From Paenibacillus phoenicis (GTDB taxonomy: Bacteria > Bacillota > Bacilli > Paenibacillales > Paenibacillaceae): a stretch of 64,000 bases of DNA. Positions within the stretch are counted from its first letter, which is position 1. The number at the start of each line of letters is the position of its first letter. This document shows positions 8,607 through 17,396 of this stretch, piece by piece. The translations under genes and the position numbers were made by a program. The notes below the pieces were generated by a model. That model was not told the origin of the DNA. It saw only the letters and a list, made by a program, of their open reading frames with translations, and did not search any database. The stretch covers positions 4,101,001 to 4,165,000 of the forward strand of contig NZ_JAYERP010000001.1 of the NCBI RefSeq assembly GCF_034718895.1. Reading direction: 5' to 3'.

Positions 8607-10244
8607 ATGCGAAAAAAAGTAACCGTTTTCATGTCATCCGTGTTGGTCGTGGTGATGCTGCTGGCCGGATGCGGCTCGGGAGGAGGCAATGCTGGCAATA
8701 CCTCGAGTTCGCCGGATGGCGCAGCCGGTACGCCCGGGAACACCACCGGGGAGAAGGTGAAGCTGACGGCGATCATGACAAAGCACCCATTAACCAAGCC
8801 GCTCGCCGAAATGGAGTGGCTGCAACAGGTGGAGGACAAGGCCGGCGTGGACATTGAATGGCAGGAGATCACGGCTGATTGGGGGCAGAAGAAAGGAACG
8901 ATGCTGGCGAGCGGGGATATCCCAGATCTGTTCATCGGGCCGAACGTAATCACCGACGCGGATTTCGCTCAGTTCCAGGGGTTGTTCCAAGACCTGTCCA
9001 CGATGCTGGATCAGGCCCCGAACGTGCAGGCCATGTTCGAGGCCAAGCCGGAGACCCGGCTGATCGCTACTCTACCCGACGGCAAAATCTACGGTTTGCC
9101 GAAGTATCAGCGGTTTTGGCCGGCCGCGTCCACCAGACAATACATCAACCAGAAGTGGCTGGATCATCTGGGGCTTCAGATGCCGACGAACTGGGATGAG
9201 CTGTATGACGTGCTTGTGGCGTTCAAGGAGAAGGACGCGAACGGAAACGGCGACCCGAACGACGAAATCCCGATGGATTGGCCGGGTGAGATCGGCGGCT
9301 ACTTCAACCCGGCCGTACTGCTTGGCAGCACGGGGATGACCTTGTCCGACGGGAACGCGGAAGGCTACTTCGTCGAGGACGGTCAGGTGAAGAATTACCT
9401 GATCGATGACCGGTATAAACAGATGGTTGCCTTCCTGAGCAAGCTGTACAAGGCCGGGTTAATCAACCGGGAAGTGTTCACTCACGATTACACGAAATAC
9501 CAATCCGTCGCCCGCGGGGAAGGAGATACGGCCAAGGTCGGCTTTACCTGGGGCTGGGTGGCGTCGGACCGATTCGGTGAGCAACTCGCTCCGCAATACA
9601 CGTCCATGGCCCCGCTGAAAGTATCGGCCGCGGACACCGTAAAGCCCTCCTGGATGTACGATTACTACAACCTGAACTACGGCGTGAACCACATCGTCAT
9701 GTCGGCCAAAGCGAAAAACAAGGAAGCCGCCATGCGCTTCATCAACGAGCTGTACGACCCCAAGGTCGGCATCCAGGTGTTGTTCGGCTCGATCGGCCCG
9801 AATATCCAGGACAACGGGGATGGTTCGTATAGCGTACTGCCGCCGGCCGATGCCAAGATGGACCCGGGTACGTGGAAATGGACGTCGACCATGGCGGACA
9901 ACGGCGCTTTTTATATCTCGGACGATATGAAGCTGACCCTTGGCAAAGATATGCAAGAGGTGCTTGGCCAATCGGAACCGCTCAAGGAAGCGCTGCAGGT
10001 GGACCAGGAGAACGATATTTTCCCGGCGATGTTTATCAAATACTCTACGATGGACAACAACACGTTAAGCCTCAATAATACCAACATCATGAACCTCGCC
10101 AACGCTAATTTTGCCAAGTGGGTCACCAAAGGCGGCGTCGAGGCGGAATGGGACGCGTACGTGAAGGAAGCCCAGAAGGCCGGGATCACGCAGAATCTGG
10201 AGATCATGCAGAAATACTACGAGGAATACAAGAGCAAAAAGTAA
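8607..10244 (+). CDS. Extracellular solute-binding lipoprotein of a CUT1 (LplA-type) ABC importer
   Basis: A 545-residue lipoprotein: a signal peptide ends in the lipobox LLAGC (Cys22), followed by a Gly/Asn/Ser/Thr-rich linker and a large binding fold of the size typical for LplA/YtcQ proteins. It would be anchored outside the membrane and deliver an oligosaccharide to the two permeases encoded next. The ATG is preceded by GGGGGGAAAGGG. The frame also allows a TTG 15 bases upstream, which is less likely because it overlaps the ribosome site. No ATPase gene is in this cluster; importers of this class commonly share a genomically unlinked MsmX-type ATPase. The substrate is unknown. Confidence 0.9.
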   Translation: MRKKVTVFMSSVLVVVMLLAGCGSGGGNAGNTSSSPDGAAGTPGNTTGEKVKLTAIMTKHPLTKPLAEMEWLQQVEDKAGVDIEWQEITADWGQKKGTMLASGDIPDLFIGPNVITDADFAQFQGLFQDLSTMLDQAPNVQAMFEAKPETRLIATLPDGKIYGLPKYQRFWPAASTRQYINQKWLDHLGLQMPTNWDELYDVLVAFKEKDANGNGDPNDEIPMDWPGEIGGYFNPAVLLGSTGMTLSDGNAEGYFVEDGQVKNYLIDDRYKQMVAFLSKLYKAGLINREVFTHDYTKYQSVARGEGDTAKVGFTWGWVASDRFGEQLAPQYTSMAPLKVSAADTVKPSWMYDYYNLNYGVNHIVMSAKAKNKEAAMRFINELYDPKVGIQVLFGSIGPNIQDNGDGSYSVLPPADAKMDPGTWKWTSTMADNGAFYISDDMKLTLGKDMQEVLGQSEPLKEALQVDQENDIFPAMFIKYSTMDNNTLSLNNTNIMNLANANFAKWVTKGGVEAEWDAYVKEAQKAGITQNLEIMQKYYEEYKSKK

Positions 10245-10259
10245 GGGGGCCGATGTTGC

Positions 10260-11171
10260 ATGCAGGTTCGCAAAGGGCTGCAGGCCCTCGTACGCGATTA
10301 TCAATTATGGATCATGATCCTGCCCGCGATCGCCGTTATCCTCATCTTTAACTATATCCCGATGTACGGAATCCAGCTCGCTTTCCGCGACTACGATTTC
10401 AGCAAAGGGCTGACCGGGGGCGAGTGGCGGGGACTGGCCTACTTTCAGCAGTTTATCGACAGCTATCTGTTCACCGACCTGATGCGGAACACGTTTCTGA
10501 TTAGCCTGGCGAGCATCGTGCTCGGCTTCCCGGCTCCGATCGTACTGGCGCTCATATTGAACCAGATCCGGCGCAAAAAAATGAAGCAGCTCATGCAAAC
10601 GACGGTGTATCTGCCGCATTTTATCTCGGTGATCGTGCTGGTCGGCATGCTGAATGTGCTGCTGTCCCCCGAAACCGGGGTGGTCGGCTATATGTTCAAA
10701 TATCTGGGGCTCGGACATATTAATCTGCTGGCATCCACCGAGACTTTCATCCCGGTTTATGTGCTTTCGGACATTTGGCAGCACTGCGGCTGGAACAGTA
10801 TCATTTACCTGGCTGCCTTGTCTACGGTCGATCCCCAGCTCTACGACGCGGCCAAAATCGACGGCGCCACCCGGTGGCAGACAGTTCGCTTTGTTGACTT
10901 GCCGGCGCTCGTGCCAACGATCATCATTTTATTCATTCTCAGCATGGGGAACATTCTCAGCACCGGATTTGAGAAGATTTTCCTGATGCAAAACGCGCTC
11001 AACCTCCCAGTTTCAGAAGTCATTGCCACCTACGTGTACAAAATCGGGATCGTGTCCAACCAGTTCAGCCTAGCTTCGGCCATCGGCTTGTTCAATACGC
11101 TGATTAACTTCGTGTTCCTGTTTGCCATGAACGCGATTTCGAAACGGGCCTCCCATAACAGCCTGTTCTAA
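10260..11171 (+). CDS. CUT1 sugar ABC transporter permease, LplB-type
   Basis: A 303-residue polytopic membrane protein with the MalF-type permease fold. The EAA loop contacting the ATPase is visible as YDAAKIDGATRWQTVRFVDLP, and the N-terminus (LWIMILPAIAVILIFNYIPMYG) is characteristic of the LplB/YteP group. It begins 15 bases after the binding protein, with AAGGGGG as ribosome site, and is followed by the partner permease, so it forms one half of the translocation channel. An overlapping ATG at 10253 is out of frame. Confidence 0.9.
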   Translation: MQVRKGLQALVRDYQLWIMILPAIAVILIFNYIPMYGIQLAFRDYDFSKGLTGGEWRGLAYFQQFIDSYLFTDLMRNTFLISLASIVLGFPAPIVLALILNQIRRKKMKQLMQTTVYLPHFISVIVLVGMLNVLLSPETGVVGYMFKYLGLGHINLLASTETFIPVYVLSDIWQHCGWNSIIYLAALSTVDPQLYDAAKIDGATRWQTVRFVDLPALVPTIIILFILSMGNILSTGFEKIFLMQNALNLPVSEVIATYVYKIGIVSNQFSLASAIGLFNTLINFVFLFAMNAISKRASHNSLF

Positions 11172-11200
11172 AATCGGAAGGAAAGGAGGAGACGACAGGC

Positions 11201-12142
11201 ATGGGCCAAATCGGAACGCAAATCGGGGGCAAGGGGCCTGCGGTGAGAACTGCCGGAGCGCGGTCGGGCGGCGGGGAGTTGGTGTTTAAAATCGTGCTCG
11301 GACTGGTCTGTACCGTCATTTTTCTGTTGATTGCTTATCCGCTGTATTTCATCGTCATCGCTTCGTTCAGCGACTCGACGCTCGTCTCGACGGGCAAGGT
11401 ACTGTTCTTACCGAAAAACGTCAGCTTATTCGGCTACCGCGAGATTTTTCAGGACGGGCGAATTTGGACGGGGTACCGGAACACGCTGTTTTACACCTTT
11501 TTCGGCACACTGGTCAACCTTCTGTTCACGCTGCCGGCAGCTTACGTGCTGTCCCGCAAGGAATTCAAGGCGAGACGGGTGATCATGTTCCTGTTCGTGG
11601 TCACGATGTTCTTCAATGGGGGACTGATCCCGACGTACCTGCTGATGAAAGACCTGCATCTGACCAATACGGTCTGGGTATTCATCGTGCCGTTTTGTGT
11701 GAACGTGTTCTACCTGATCATTGCGCGCACGTTCTTCGAAACCTCGTTGCCGCAGGAACTGCACGAGGCGGCAGTGATGGACGGGTGCTCGCATTTCACC
11801 TTTTTCGTGAAAGTGGCGCTGCCGCTGTCGAAGGCGCTGGTGTCCGTGATCGGCTTGTATTACCTCGTCGGGCATTGGAACGACTTCTTCACCGCGCTGA
11901 TCTACATCCGGGACAACGACCTTCAGCCGCTGCAAATGGTCCTGCGGGACATCCTGCTGTCCAACCAGGTGTTCGCGAACGGGGCCGGCACGGGCGGCGA
12001 CGCCGGCGGTTACGCGCAAAGGTATGCCGACCAGATCAAATATGGCGTTATCATCGTGTCCACGCTGCCGATCCTCGTGATTTATCCGTTCATTCAAAAA
12101 TACTTCGAGAAAGGCGTGATGATTGGTTCGATCAAGGGGTGA
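11201..12142 (+). CDS. CUT1 sugar ABC transporter permease, LplC/YtcP-type
   Basis: A 313-residue membrane protein of the MalG-type permease family. After a soluble N-terminal stretch of about 25 residues come about six membrane helices, with an EAA-type loop around LHEAAVMDGCSHFTFFVKVALP. It pairs with the permease 29 bases upstream. An AAAGGAGGAG ribosome site precedes the ATG. It is the last gene of the transport operon, closed by a strong terminator. No glycoside hydrolase or other catabolic gene accompanies the cluster, so the transported sugar cannot be deduced. Confidence 0.9.
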   Translation: MGQIGTQIGGKGPAVRTAGARSGGGELVFKIVLGLVCTVIFLLIAYPLYFIVIASFSDSTLVSTGKVLFLPKNVSLFGYREIFQDGRIWTGYRNTLFYTFFGTLVNLLFTLPAAYVLSRKEFKARRVIMFLFVVTMFFNGGLIPTYLLMKDLHLTNTVWVFIVPFCVNVFYLIIARTFFETSLPQELHEAAVMDGCSHFTFFVKVALPLSKALVSVIGLYYLVGHWNDFFTALIYIRDNDLQPLQMVLRDILLSNQVFANGAGTGGDAGGYAQRYADQIKYGVIIVSTLPILVIYPFIQKYFEKGVMIGSIKG

Positions 12143-12173
12143 GCGGCGGGTTGCCGTGAGATTACGATTTGCA

Positions 12174-12207
12174 AGCCCGGGGGCGGAGGCCTTCCGGGCT
12201 TTTTTTG
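12174..12207 (+). terminator. Rho-independent terminator of the first ABC operon
   Basis: A seven-base-pair stem AGCCCGG/CCGGGCT is followed directly by a run of seven T. Confidence 0.85.
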
Positions 12208-12225
12208 CATGAGCGTGCCGTAAGT

Positions 12226-12425
12226 AATAAAGGTAAAAAAGGGCCTTATTCGCTCCAAAGATAGAGTTTGGCTTGAAATAGCGGACATTTTTACCCTTAT
12301 CTTTGAAAAATGGGCGGTGAAGAGGTGAGTTTGACGGGAGTTCAGGAAAATAAGGCCACAAAATTCCCTTATTCAACGCAAAAAGGGACCAAAAGGTGAA
12401 ATAAGGCCATAAAAGTCCCTTATTT
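12226..12425. repeat. Cluster of four intergenic interrupted-palindrome elements
   Basis: Four related units at 12226-12250, 12276-12303, 12347-12374 and 12398-12425 share an AATAAGG-type arm, a six-base spacer and a CCCTTATT-type arm. The clearest are GAAATAAGGCC-N6-GTCCCTTATTTC (last unit) and AAATAAGGCC-N6-TTCCCTTATT (third); the first two are more degenerate. The last two are 51 bases apart. The same design recurs at 23843-24026. They lie between two operons and overlap no gene. Function unknown: mobile or regulatory repeats are both possible. Confidence 0.6.
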
Positions 12426-12584
12426 CCGCCTGGGGTGACAATGTGCATGATTATGATGATTTTAATAAACTTCGCCATCTCCATTAATCCAGCGTAAACA
12501 GTCAAAACCTATACTCTTCTTGGGTCGAAATCAACAGAAATACATAGCGAACCCACAATAATCCACAGGGAGTGCATAGAAACC

Positions 12585-13721
12585 ATGAAATTCGGATTAA
12601 AGAGGCAGTTAGCGCTGGGTCTGGTTTTATCCTTGTTTGTATTGATGCTGGCCGCTTGTGGTGCAGGGGGCAACGGAGGCAACGGGAGTAACGCAGCTGC
12701 AACGGATACAAGCGGGGCGGCGCAGGCGGAAGAGCTCTCGCTGGCCGATCTGGAAGCGAGGGCCAAAGAAGAAGGTTCCGTCGTGAGCGTTGGCATGCCG
12801 GACACATGGGCGAACTGGAAAGATACGTGGTCGGATCTGAAAACGAAGTATTCGTTGGATCACACGGATACGGATATGTCGAGCGCCGAAGAGATCGCCA
12901 AATTCGAAGCGGAGAAGGATAAGCCGACCGCGGACATCGGTGACGTCGGTATCGCATTTGGTCCGGTTGCGGTGGATAAGGGCGTAACTCAACCGTACAA
13001 AACCTCGTACTGGGACGAGATCCCGGATTGGGCCAAGGACAAGGACGGCCACTGGGTCGTAGGTTACCAAGGTTCCATCGCATTCTTCACGAACACGGAC
13101 CTGGTCAAAAATCCGCCGCAAAGCTGGGAAGACCTGAAGAACGACGACTACAAAATCATTGTTGGCGATGTGACCAAAGCTGCGCAAGCGCAAATGGCCG
13201 TGCTGGCGGCCGCCATCGCCTACGGCGGGGACGAGACAAACATCGAGCCGGGGATTGCTTACTTCGAAGACTTGGCGAAAAAAGGCCGCTTGTCCAGTGC
13301 GGAAGCTTCGCTGGCCAACATCGAAAAGGGCGAAGTGCAAGTGACCCTGTTCTGGGACTTCAATGCCCTGAACTACCGCGATCAACTGGGCGGCGCGGAC
13401 AAGTTTAACGTGGCGATTCCGAAGGAAGGCAGCGTGGTCAGCGGCTACGCCACGATCATCAACAAATACGCGCCGCATCCGAACGCCGCCAAGCTGACGC
13501 GGGAATACATCTTGAGCGATGCCGGCCAAATCAACCTGGCGAAGGGCTATGCCCGTCCGATCCGCGATAGCGTGCAGCTTCCGGAAGACGTTGCTGCCAA
13601 GCTGCTGCCGACTGAGGCCTATGCCAATGTGAAACCGGTCAGCGACTACAAGGCCTGGGAAGAAACGGCGAAGAAGCTGCCGCAGCTGTGGCAGGAGCGC
13701 GTGCTCGTTCATATGAACTAA
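12585..13721 (+). CDS. Extracellular solute-binding lipoprotein (FbpA/AfuA/PotD-like)
   Basis: A 378-residue lipoprotein with a signal peptide ending in LMLAAC (Cys25) and a low-complexity Gly/Asn linker, then a type II periplasmic-binding fold of the family that includes iron(III), polyamine, 2-aminoethylphosphonate and sugar-phosphate binding proteins. It heads a cluster with two permeases, an ATPase, a DeoR regulator and two phosphoesterases. That context favours a phosphorylated organic ligand over iron, but this is inference. The ATG has CAGGGAG about twelve bases upstream. An attenuator-like terminator follows, which would let the binding protein be made in excess over the membrane components. 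Confidence 0.85.
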   Translation: MKFGLKRQLALGLVLSLFVLMLAACGAGGNGGNGSNAAATDTSGAAQAEELSLADLEARAKEEGSVVSVGMPDTWANWKDTWSDLKTKYSLDHTDTDMSSAEEIAKFEAEKDKPTADIGDVGIAFGPVAVDKGVTQPYKTSYWDEIPDWAKDKDGHWVVGYQGSIAFFTNTDLVKNPPQSWEDLKNDDYKIIVGDVTKAAQAQMAVLAAAIAYGGDETNIEPGIAYFEDLAKKGRLSSAEASLANIEKGEVQVTLFWDFNALNYRDQLGGADKFNVAIPKEGSVVSGYATIINKYAPHPNAAKLTREYILSDAGQINLAKGYARPIRDSVQLPEDVAAKLLPTEAYANVKPVSDYKAWEETAKKLPQLWQERVLVHMN

Positions 13722-13756
13722 TCGGGCAAATCACGGGCCCGTGTTCAACCATTTGA

Positions 13757-13799
13757 AGGGGTGCGTCAAACGTTTTGGACGGGAGGCGCCCCTTTTTTT
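13757..13799 (+). terminator. Intra-operon terminator/attenuator after the binding protein
   Basis: AGGGGTGC pairs with GCGCCCCT (one G-T pair) across a 21-base loop and is followed by seven T. It sits between the binding-protein gene and its permeases, where partial termination is common. Confidence 0.6.
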
Positions 13800-13816
13800 A
13801 ACAAGGAGGGTGTGGC

Positions 13817-14737
13817 GTGAAGCGGAAAAATCGCCGGTATTTGCTTGGGCTCGTTCCTTTCGTCGTCATGGTGGCCCTGTTCCAGCTGGTGCCAATCGTG
13901 TCGATGATTACGGGAAGCGTCAGCATGGAGGACGGCGCCGGAATGACGTTGGGGTATTACACCCGAATTTTTCAAAGCGAGTATTATCTCAAAGCGATTC
14001 AGAACAGCTTGCTGATTTCGGTCTTTTCAAGCGTGATCGGGATTGCCGTTGGATTGGCCTGCGCTTACGCGGTGACGCGATTTGCACCGAGGATGCGGGA
14101 CCGTCTGATCATGGTGTCCAATATGACATCGAATTTCGCCGGCGTACCGCTCGCCTTCGCGTACATTATTCTGCTGGGGAGTAACGGGGTATTTACTTTG
14201 CTCTTTAAGCAGTGGGGCTGGGACGTGCTTGCCGGTTTTAACTTATACAGCTGGTCGGGGCTGGTGCTGGTGTATGTCTATTTCCAGGTTCCCCTGGCTT
14301 TATTGCTGCTGTACCCTTCGTTTTACGGCATTCGTGAGCAATGGAAAGAGGCGGCATCGCTGCTGGGCGCAAGTCCTTGGCAGTTTTGGAGAACGATCGG
14401 GATTCCGGTACTGCTGCCAGCCGTGTTCGGTACGCTGGGGATTTTATTCGCGAATGCCATGGGTGCTTACGCGACTGCTTATGCCCTCGTCGGAAGTAAC
14501 TTCAACCTGCTCGCCGTACGGATTGGCAACCTGGTTTCCGGTGACGTTGTAACCGAGCCGCAGCTGGGGAATGCGCTGGCAGTAATCCTAGGCCTGTCGA
14601 CGCTATTGGCGGTGTATCTGAACCACAAGATGACTCAGCGGCTGCACCGGTTCCAACCCGGCTCGGCGGAACAGAAGGTCCGCAATCAGCGAAAATGGAC
14701 AAAGCTGAAGTCGCCTGCGCTGAAGGAGGAATTGTGA
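13817..14737 (+). CDS. ABC transporter permease (FbpB/PotB-like)
   Basis: A 306-residue membrane protein with about six helices and a binding-protein-dependent transport permease domain; the EAA loop is around WKEAASLLGASPWQFWRTIGIP. The GTG start has AAGGAGGG eight bases upstream. It overlaps the next permease by one base (TGATG). It belongs to the same importer as the upstream lipoprotein and downstream ATPase. Confidence 0.88.
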   Translation: MKRKNRRYLLGLVPFVVMVALFQLVPIVSMITGSVSMEDGAGMTLGYYTRIFQSEYYLKAIQNSLLISVFSSVIGIAVGLACAYAVTRFAPRMRDRLIMVSNMTSNFAGVPLAFAYIILLGSNGVFTLLFKQWGWDVLAGFNLYSWSGLVLVYVYFQVPLALLLLYPSFYGIREQWKEAASLLGASPWQFWRTIGIPVLLPAVFGTLGILFANAMGAYATAYALVGSNFNLLAVRIGNLVSGDVVTEPQLGNALAVILGLSTLLAVYLNHKMTQRLHRFQPGSAEQKVRNQRKWTKLKSPALKEEL

Positions 14738-15546
14738 TGCAGACTTCAAGCAAAAAAGCAGGCTGGGCCCCGCGCACCCTGATGTCGCTGCTCATGATTT
14801 ACTTGCTGCTTCCCTTGCTGGCAACGATGATCTACGCGTTTGCGAAAGAGTGGCAAGCAACCCTTCTGCCGGAAAGCTGGACGCTGGAATGGTTTGGTGA
14901 GATGTTTCAGGATGCGCGTTTTCTGGATGCGTTATGGAAGTCGCTGTACCTCTGCGCGATCAGCATCGTGCTTAGCCTAGCCGTCATGCTGCCGGCAGTG
15001 TTCATTATCACCGTCTATTTGCCCCGGATGGAGAGCTTCATGAAGGGAATTGTCGTGCTTCCTTATGCTGTGCCCGGCGTCGTTGCCGCAGTGGGGCTGA
15101 TCCGAGCGTATTCCTCCGGCCCGATGAATATTTCGGGGACCGCTTATATTTTGATCGGCGCGTATTTCGTCATCGTCCTGCCTTATATGTATCAGGGTAT
15201 CCGCAACAGCCTGCTCACCGTATCGGCACCAGAGCTGCTGAATGCCGCGGAGATGCTGGGCGCCGGCCGCATAAAGGCGTTTGTGACCGTGATTTTGCCA
15301 AACATCTGGCCGGGGGTGGTGACGTCGACGCTGCTGTCTTTTTCCGTCCTCTTTGGGGAGTTTGTCATGACGAACATGCTGGTGGGCGGTCATATTCAGA
15401 CGATCCAGGTGTATTTGTCGCGGCGGATGAATGAAAGCGGGCATTTGGCCAGCGCGATTGCGATTTCGTATTTTTTGTTTATTCTGGCGTTGTCCATGGT
15501 CTTGATGAAGCTCGGCAAACAAGTAAACAGGGGGATTTCGGAATGA
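14737..15546 (+). CDS. ABC transporter permease (PotC/PhnV-like)
   Basis: A 269-residue membrane permease with an EAA loop around LLNAAEMLGAGRIKAFVTVILP. The ATG at the TGATG overlap is preceded by AAGGAGGA six bases upstream; a longer frame reaching back to 14695 lies inside the preceding gene and has no ribosome site. The stop overlaps the ATPase start as ATGA, indicating translational coupling. It supplies the second half of the channel. Confidence 0.88.
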   Translation: MQTSSKKAGWAPRTLMSLLMIYLLLPLLATMIYAFAKEWQATLLPESWTLEWFGEMFQDARFLDALWKSLYLCAISIVLSLAVMLPAVFIITVYLPRMESFMKGIVVLPYAVPGVVAAVGLIRAYSSGPMNISGTAYILIGAYFVIVLPYMYQGIRNSLLTVSAPELLNAAEMLGAGRIKAFVTVILPNIWPGVVTSTLLSFSVLFGEFVMTNMLVGGHIQTIQVYLSRRMNESGHLASAIAISYFLFILALSMVLMKLGKQVNRGISE

Positions 15547-16586
15547 AGCCATATCTGAAGCTGGAAGGGATCCGTAAGCAGTTCGGATCGGCGGCGGTGC
15601 TGAATCGTGTGAATTTAGATATCCGCGAAGGGGAGCTGGTTACGCTGCTCGGGCCTTCGGGTTGCGGAAAAAGCACGCTCTTGCGCTGCATCGCCGGCCT
15701 GACGGAGATCGACGAAGGGCAGATCTGGCTGGACGATAAGGACATCGTCAACCTGCCTCCCCGCAGTCGGGAGATCGGCATGGTGTTCCAATCGTACGCC
15801 TTGTTCCCGAATTTGACGGTCCGCGAAAATATCGAATACGGCATGCGGATGCGCGGCATGGCCAAGGAAGCACGCCGCCAGAGATCCAGCGAACTGCTCG
15901 AGCTCATCGATTTGACCGATAAGCGGGACGCTTATCCCGCACAGCTGTCGGGGGGACAGCAGCAGCGCGTAGCGCTCGCCCGTTCCCTGGCCGTCCGTCC
16001 GAAGGTGCTGCTGTTGGATGAGCCGCTCAGCGCGCTTGATGCGAAAATTCGCAAAAATCTGCGCACAGAAATCCGCGAGATTCAGAAGCAATTCAACATG
16101 ACCACGATCTTCGTCACGCACGATCAGGAAGAAGCGTTAACCTTGTCCGACCGGGTCTGCCTGATGAACCAGGGGAATATCATACAGCAAGGGACCCCGG
16201 AGGAGTTGTACGCCAAGCCCGCAACGGAGTTCGTTGCGCGGTTCATGGGCAGCTATAACGTGCTGACGCGGGCCGAAGCGTTACGGCTATTCGGCACGGT
16301 GCCCGGCGATGCGGAGAGTTACGCCATCCGGCCGGAGGCGCTCTCGCTTATTGGACCGGAGCAAGCGGCTGACCCGGCCCATGCGGGCAAGCCCATCGTG
16401 GAGGGCAACGTTCACTCGGCATCGATCCTCGGCAACGTTATTCGTTACGCCATCGATGCCGCCGGCATCCGCCTGACGGTGGATGTGCTGAACGATGGAC
16501 GCTCTCGGCGGTTCGAGGAGAACCGCCCTGTCACCCTCGTTATGGATCACGCGCAATTGCTGCAGCTAGAGAAGGAAGGGGCTTAG
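15543..16586 (+). CDS. ABC transporter ATP-binding protein (PotA/FbpC-like)
   Basis: A 347-residue ATPase. Walker A GPSGCGKST is at residues 37-45, the signature LSGGQQQRVALARSLA and Walker B VLLLDEPLSALD are intact, and the H-loop lies in FVTHDQEEALTLSD. About 120 C-terminal residues form a regulatory TOBE-type domain. Unlike the two CUT1 systems in this window, this importer carries its own ATPase. The start overlaps the preceding permease stop. Confidence 0.92.
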   Translation: MKPYLKLEGIRKQFGSAAVLNRVNLDIREGELVTLLGPSGCGKSTLLRCIAGLTEIDEGQIWLDDKDIVNLPPRSREIGMVFQSYALFPNLTVRENIEYGMRMRGMAKEARRQRSSELLELIDLTDKRDAYPAQLSGGQQQRVALARSLAVRPKVLLLDEPLSALDAKIRKNLRTEIREIQKQFNMTTIFVTHDQEEALTLSDRVCLMNQGNIIQQGTPEELYAKPATEFVARFMGSYNVLTRAEALRLFGTVPGDAESYAIRPEALSLIGPEQAADPAHAGKPIVEGNVHSASILGNVIRYAIDAAGIRLTVDVLNDGRSRRFEENRPVTLVMDHAQLLQLEKEGA

Positions 16587-16591
16587 GCAAG

Positions 16592-17380
16592 TTGTCAATT
16601 TCATCTGAGGAGCGCAAGCGCGTCATTATGGAGCAGTTGAAGCAGGAGGGACAGGTGAAGGTCCCGGAGCTGTCGCATCGTTTTACCGTATCGGAGGAGA
16701 CCGTGCGCCGCGATTTGATCCTGTTGGAGAAAGAAGGTTTGGCTAAAAGAGTCTACGGCGGTGCGGTCCTCCCCAAATTGACCAGCTACGAGCCGCCGTA
16801 TTTGCAGCGCCAGAAGGACAAGGCGGAGGAGAAGGAGCGGATCGGCCGCGCTGCTGCCGAGCTGATCGAATCTGGGGACACCATCGCCATCGACATCGGG
16901 ACGACAACGCTGGAGATGGCCAAGGCGATCGCCGGCCGGGAGCGGCTGACGATCCTGACGAACTCGCTGGCGGTGGCGTATCACCTGATGGAGTCGCTGA
17001 ATGGCGGGAGGTTTTCCGGGAAGATTTTTGTGGTCGGCGGGGAATTAAATCCGGAGCAGCAGTCGTTATCGGGGACAATTGGCGAGCACATTCTGTCGCA
17101 ATTCCGGGTCGACAAGGCGTTTATCTCCATTGGCGGAATATCCTTGGAGCGGGGGATCAGCGATTATGACGTCGATGAAACGGGCATGTCGCGCCGGATG
17201 ATCGAGGCGGCATCCCGTACGATTGTGCTGGCTGATGCGTCAAAGCTGGGCAAGGAAGCATTCGTGGAGATCGCGCCGCTGAGCCAAGTACACGCCATTG
17301 TCAGCGACGTTGCCGCCCCGAAGGAATGGCTGCAGAAGCTGCGCGGCCATCGCATTCAATGGATCGAGGCCACTAACTGA
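16592..17380 (+). CDS. DeoR/GlpR-family transcriptional regulator
   Basis: A 262-residue repressor. An N-terminal DeoR helix-turn-helix (VKVPELSHRFTVSEETVRRDLILLEKEG spans the recognition helix, about residues 19-48) is followed by the sugar-phosphate-sensing DeoRC domain with the motifs DIGTTTLEMAKAI, LTNSLAVAYHL and ADASKLGKEAF. DeoR-type proteins usually bind phosphorylated sugars, consistent with a cluster handling phosphate esters. The TTG start is preceded by AAGGAAGGGG, five bases after the ATPase stop. It lies inside the operon and probably regulates it. Confidence 0.9.
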   Translation: MSISSEERKRVIMEQLKQEGQVKVPELSHRFTVSEETVRRDLILLEKEGLAKRVYGGAVLPKLTSYEPPYLQRQKDKAEEKERIGRAAAELIESGDTIAIDIGTTTLEMAKAIAGRERLTILTNSLAVAYHLMESLNGGRFSGKIFVVGGELNPEQQSLSGTIGEHILSQFRVDKAFISIGGISLERGISDYDVDETGMSRRMIEAASRTIVLADASKLGKEAFVEIAPLSQVHAIVSDVAAPKEWLQKLRGHRIQWIEATN

Positions 17381-17396
17381 AGGGAGAGAGAGATGG

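Noticed and set aside
12627..13712. 361-codon minus-strand frame opposite the binding-protein gene
   Set aside because: It covers almost exactly the real gene, is rich in Arg/Val/His and has no domain; the sense strand has signal peptide and lipobox.
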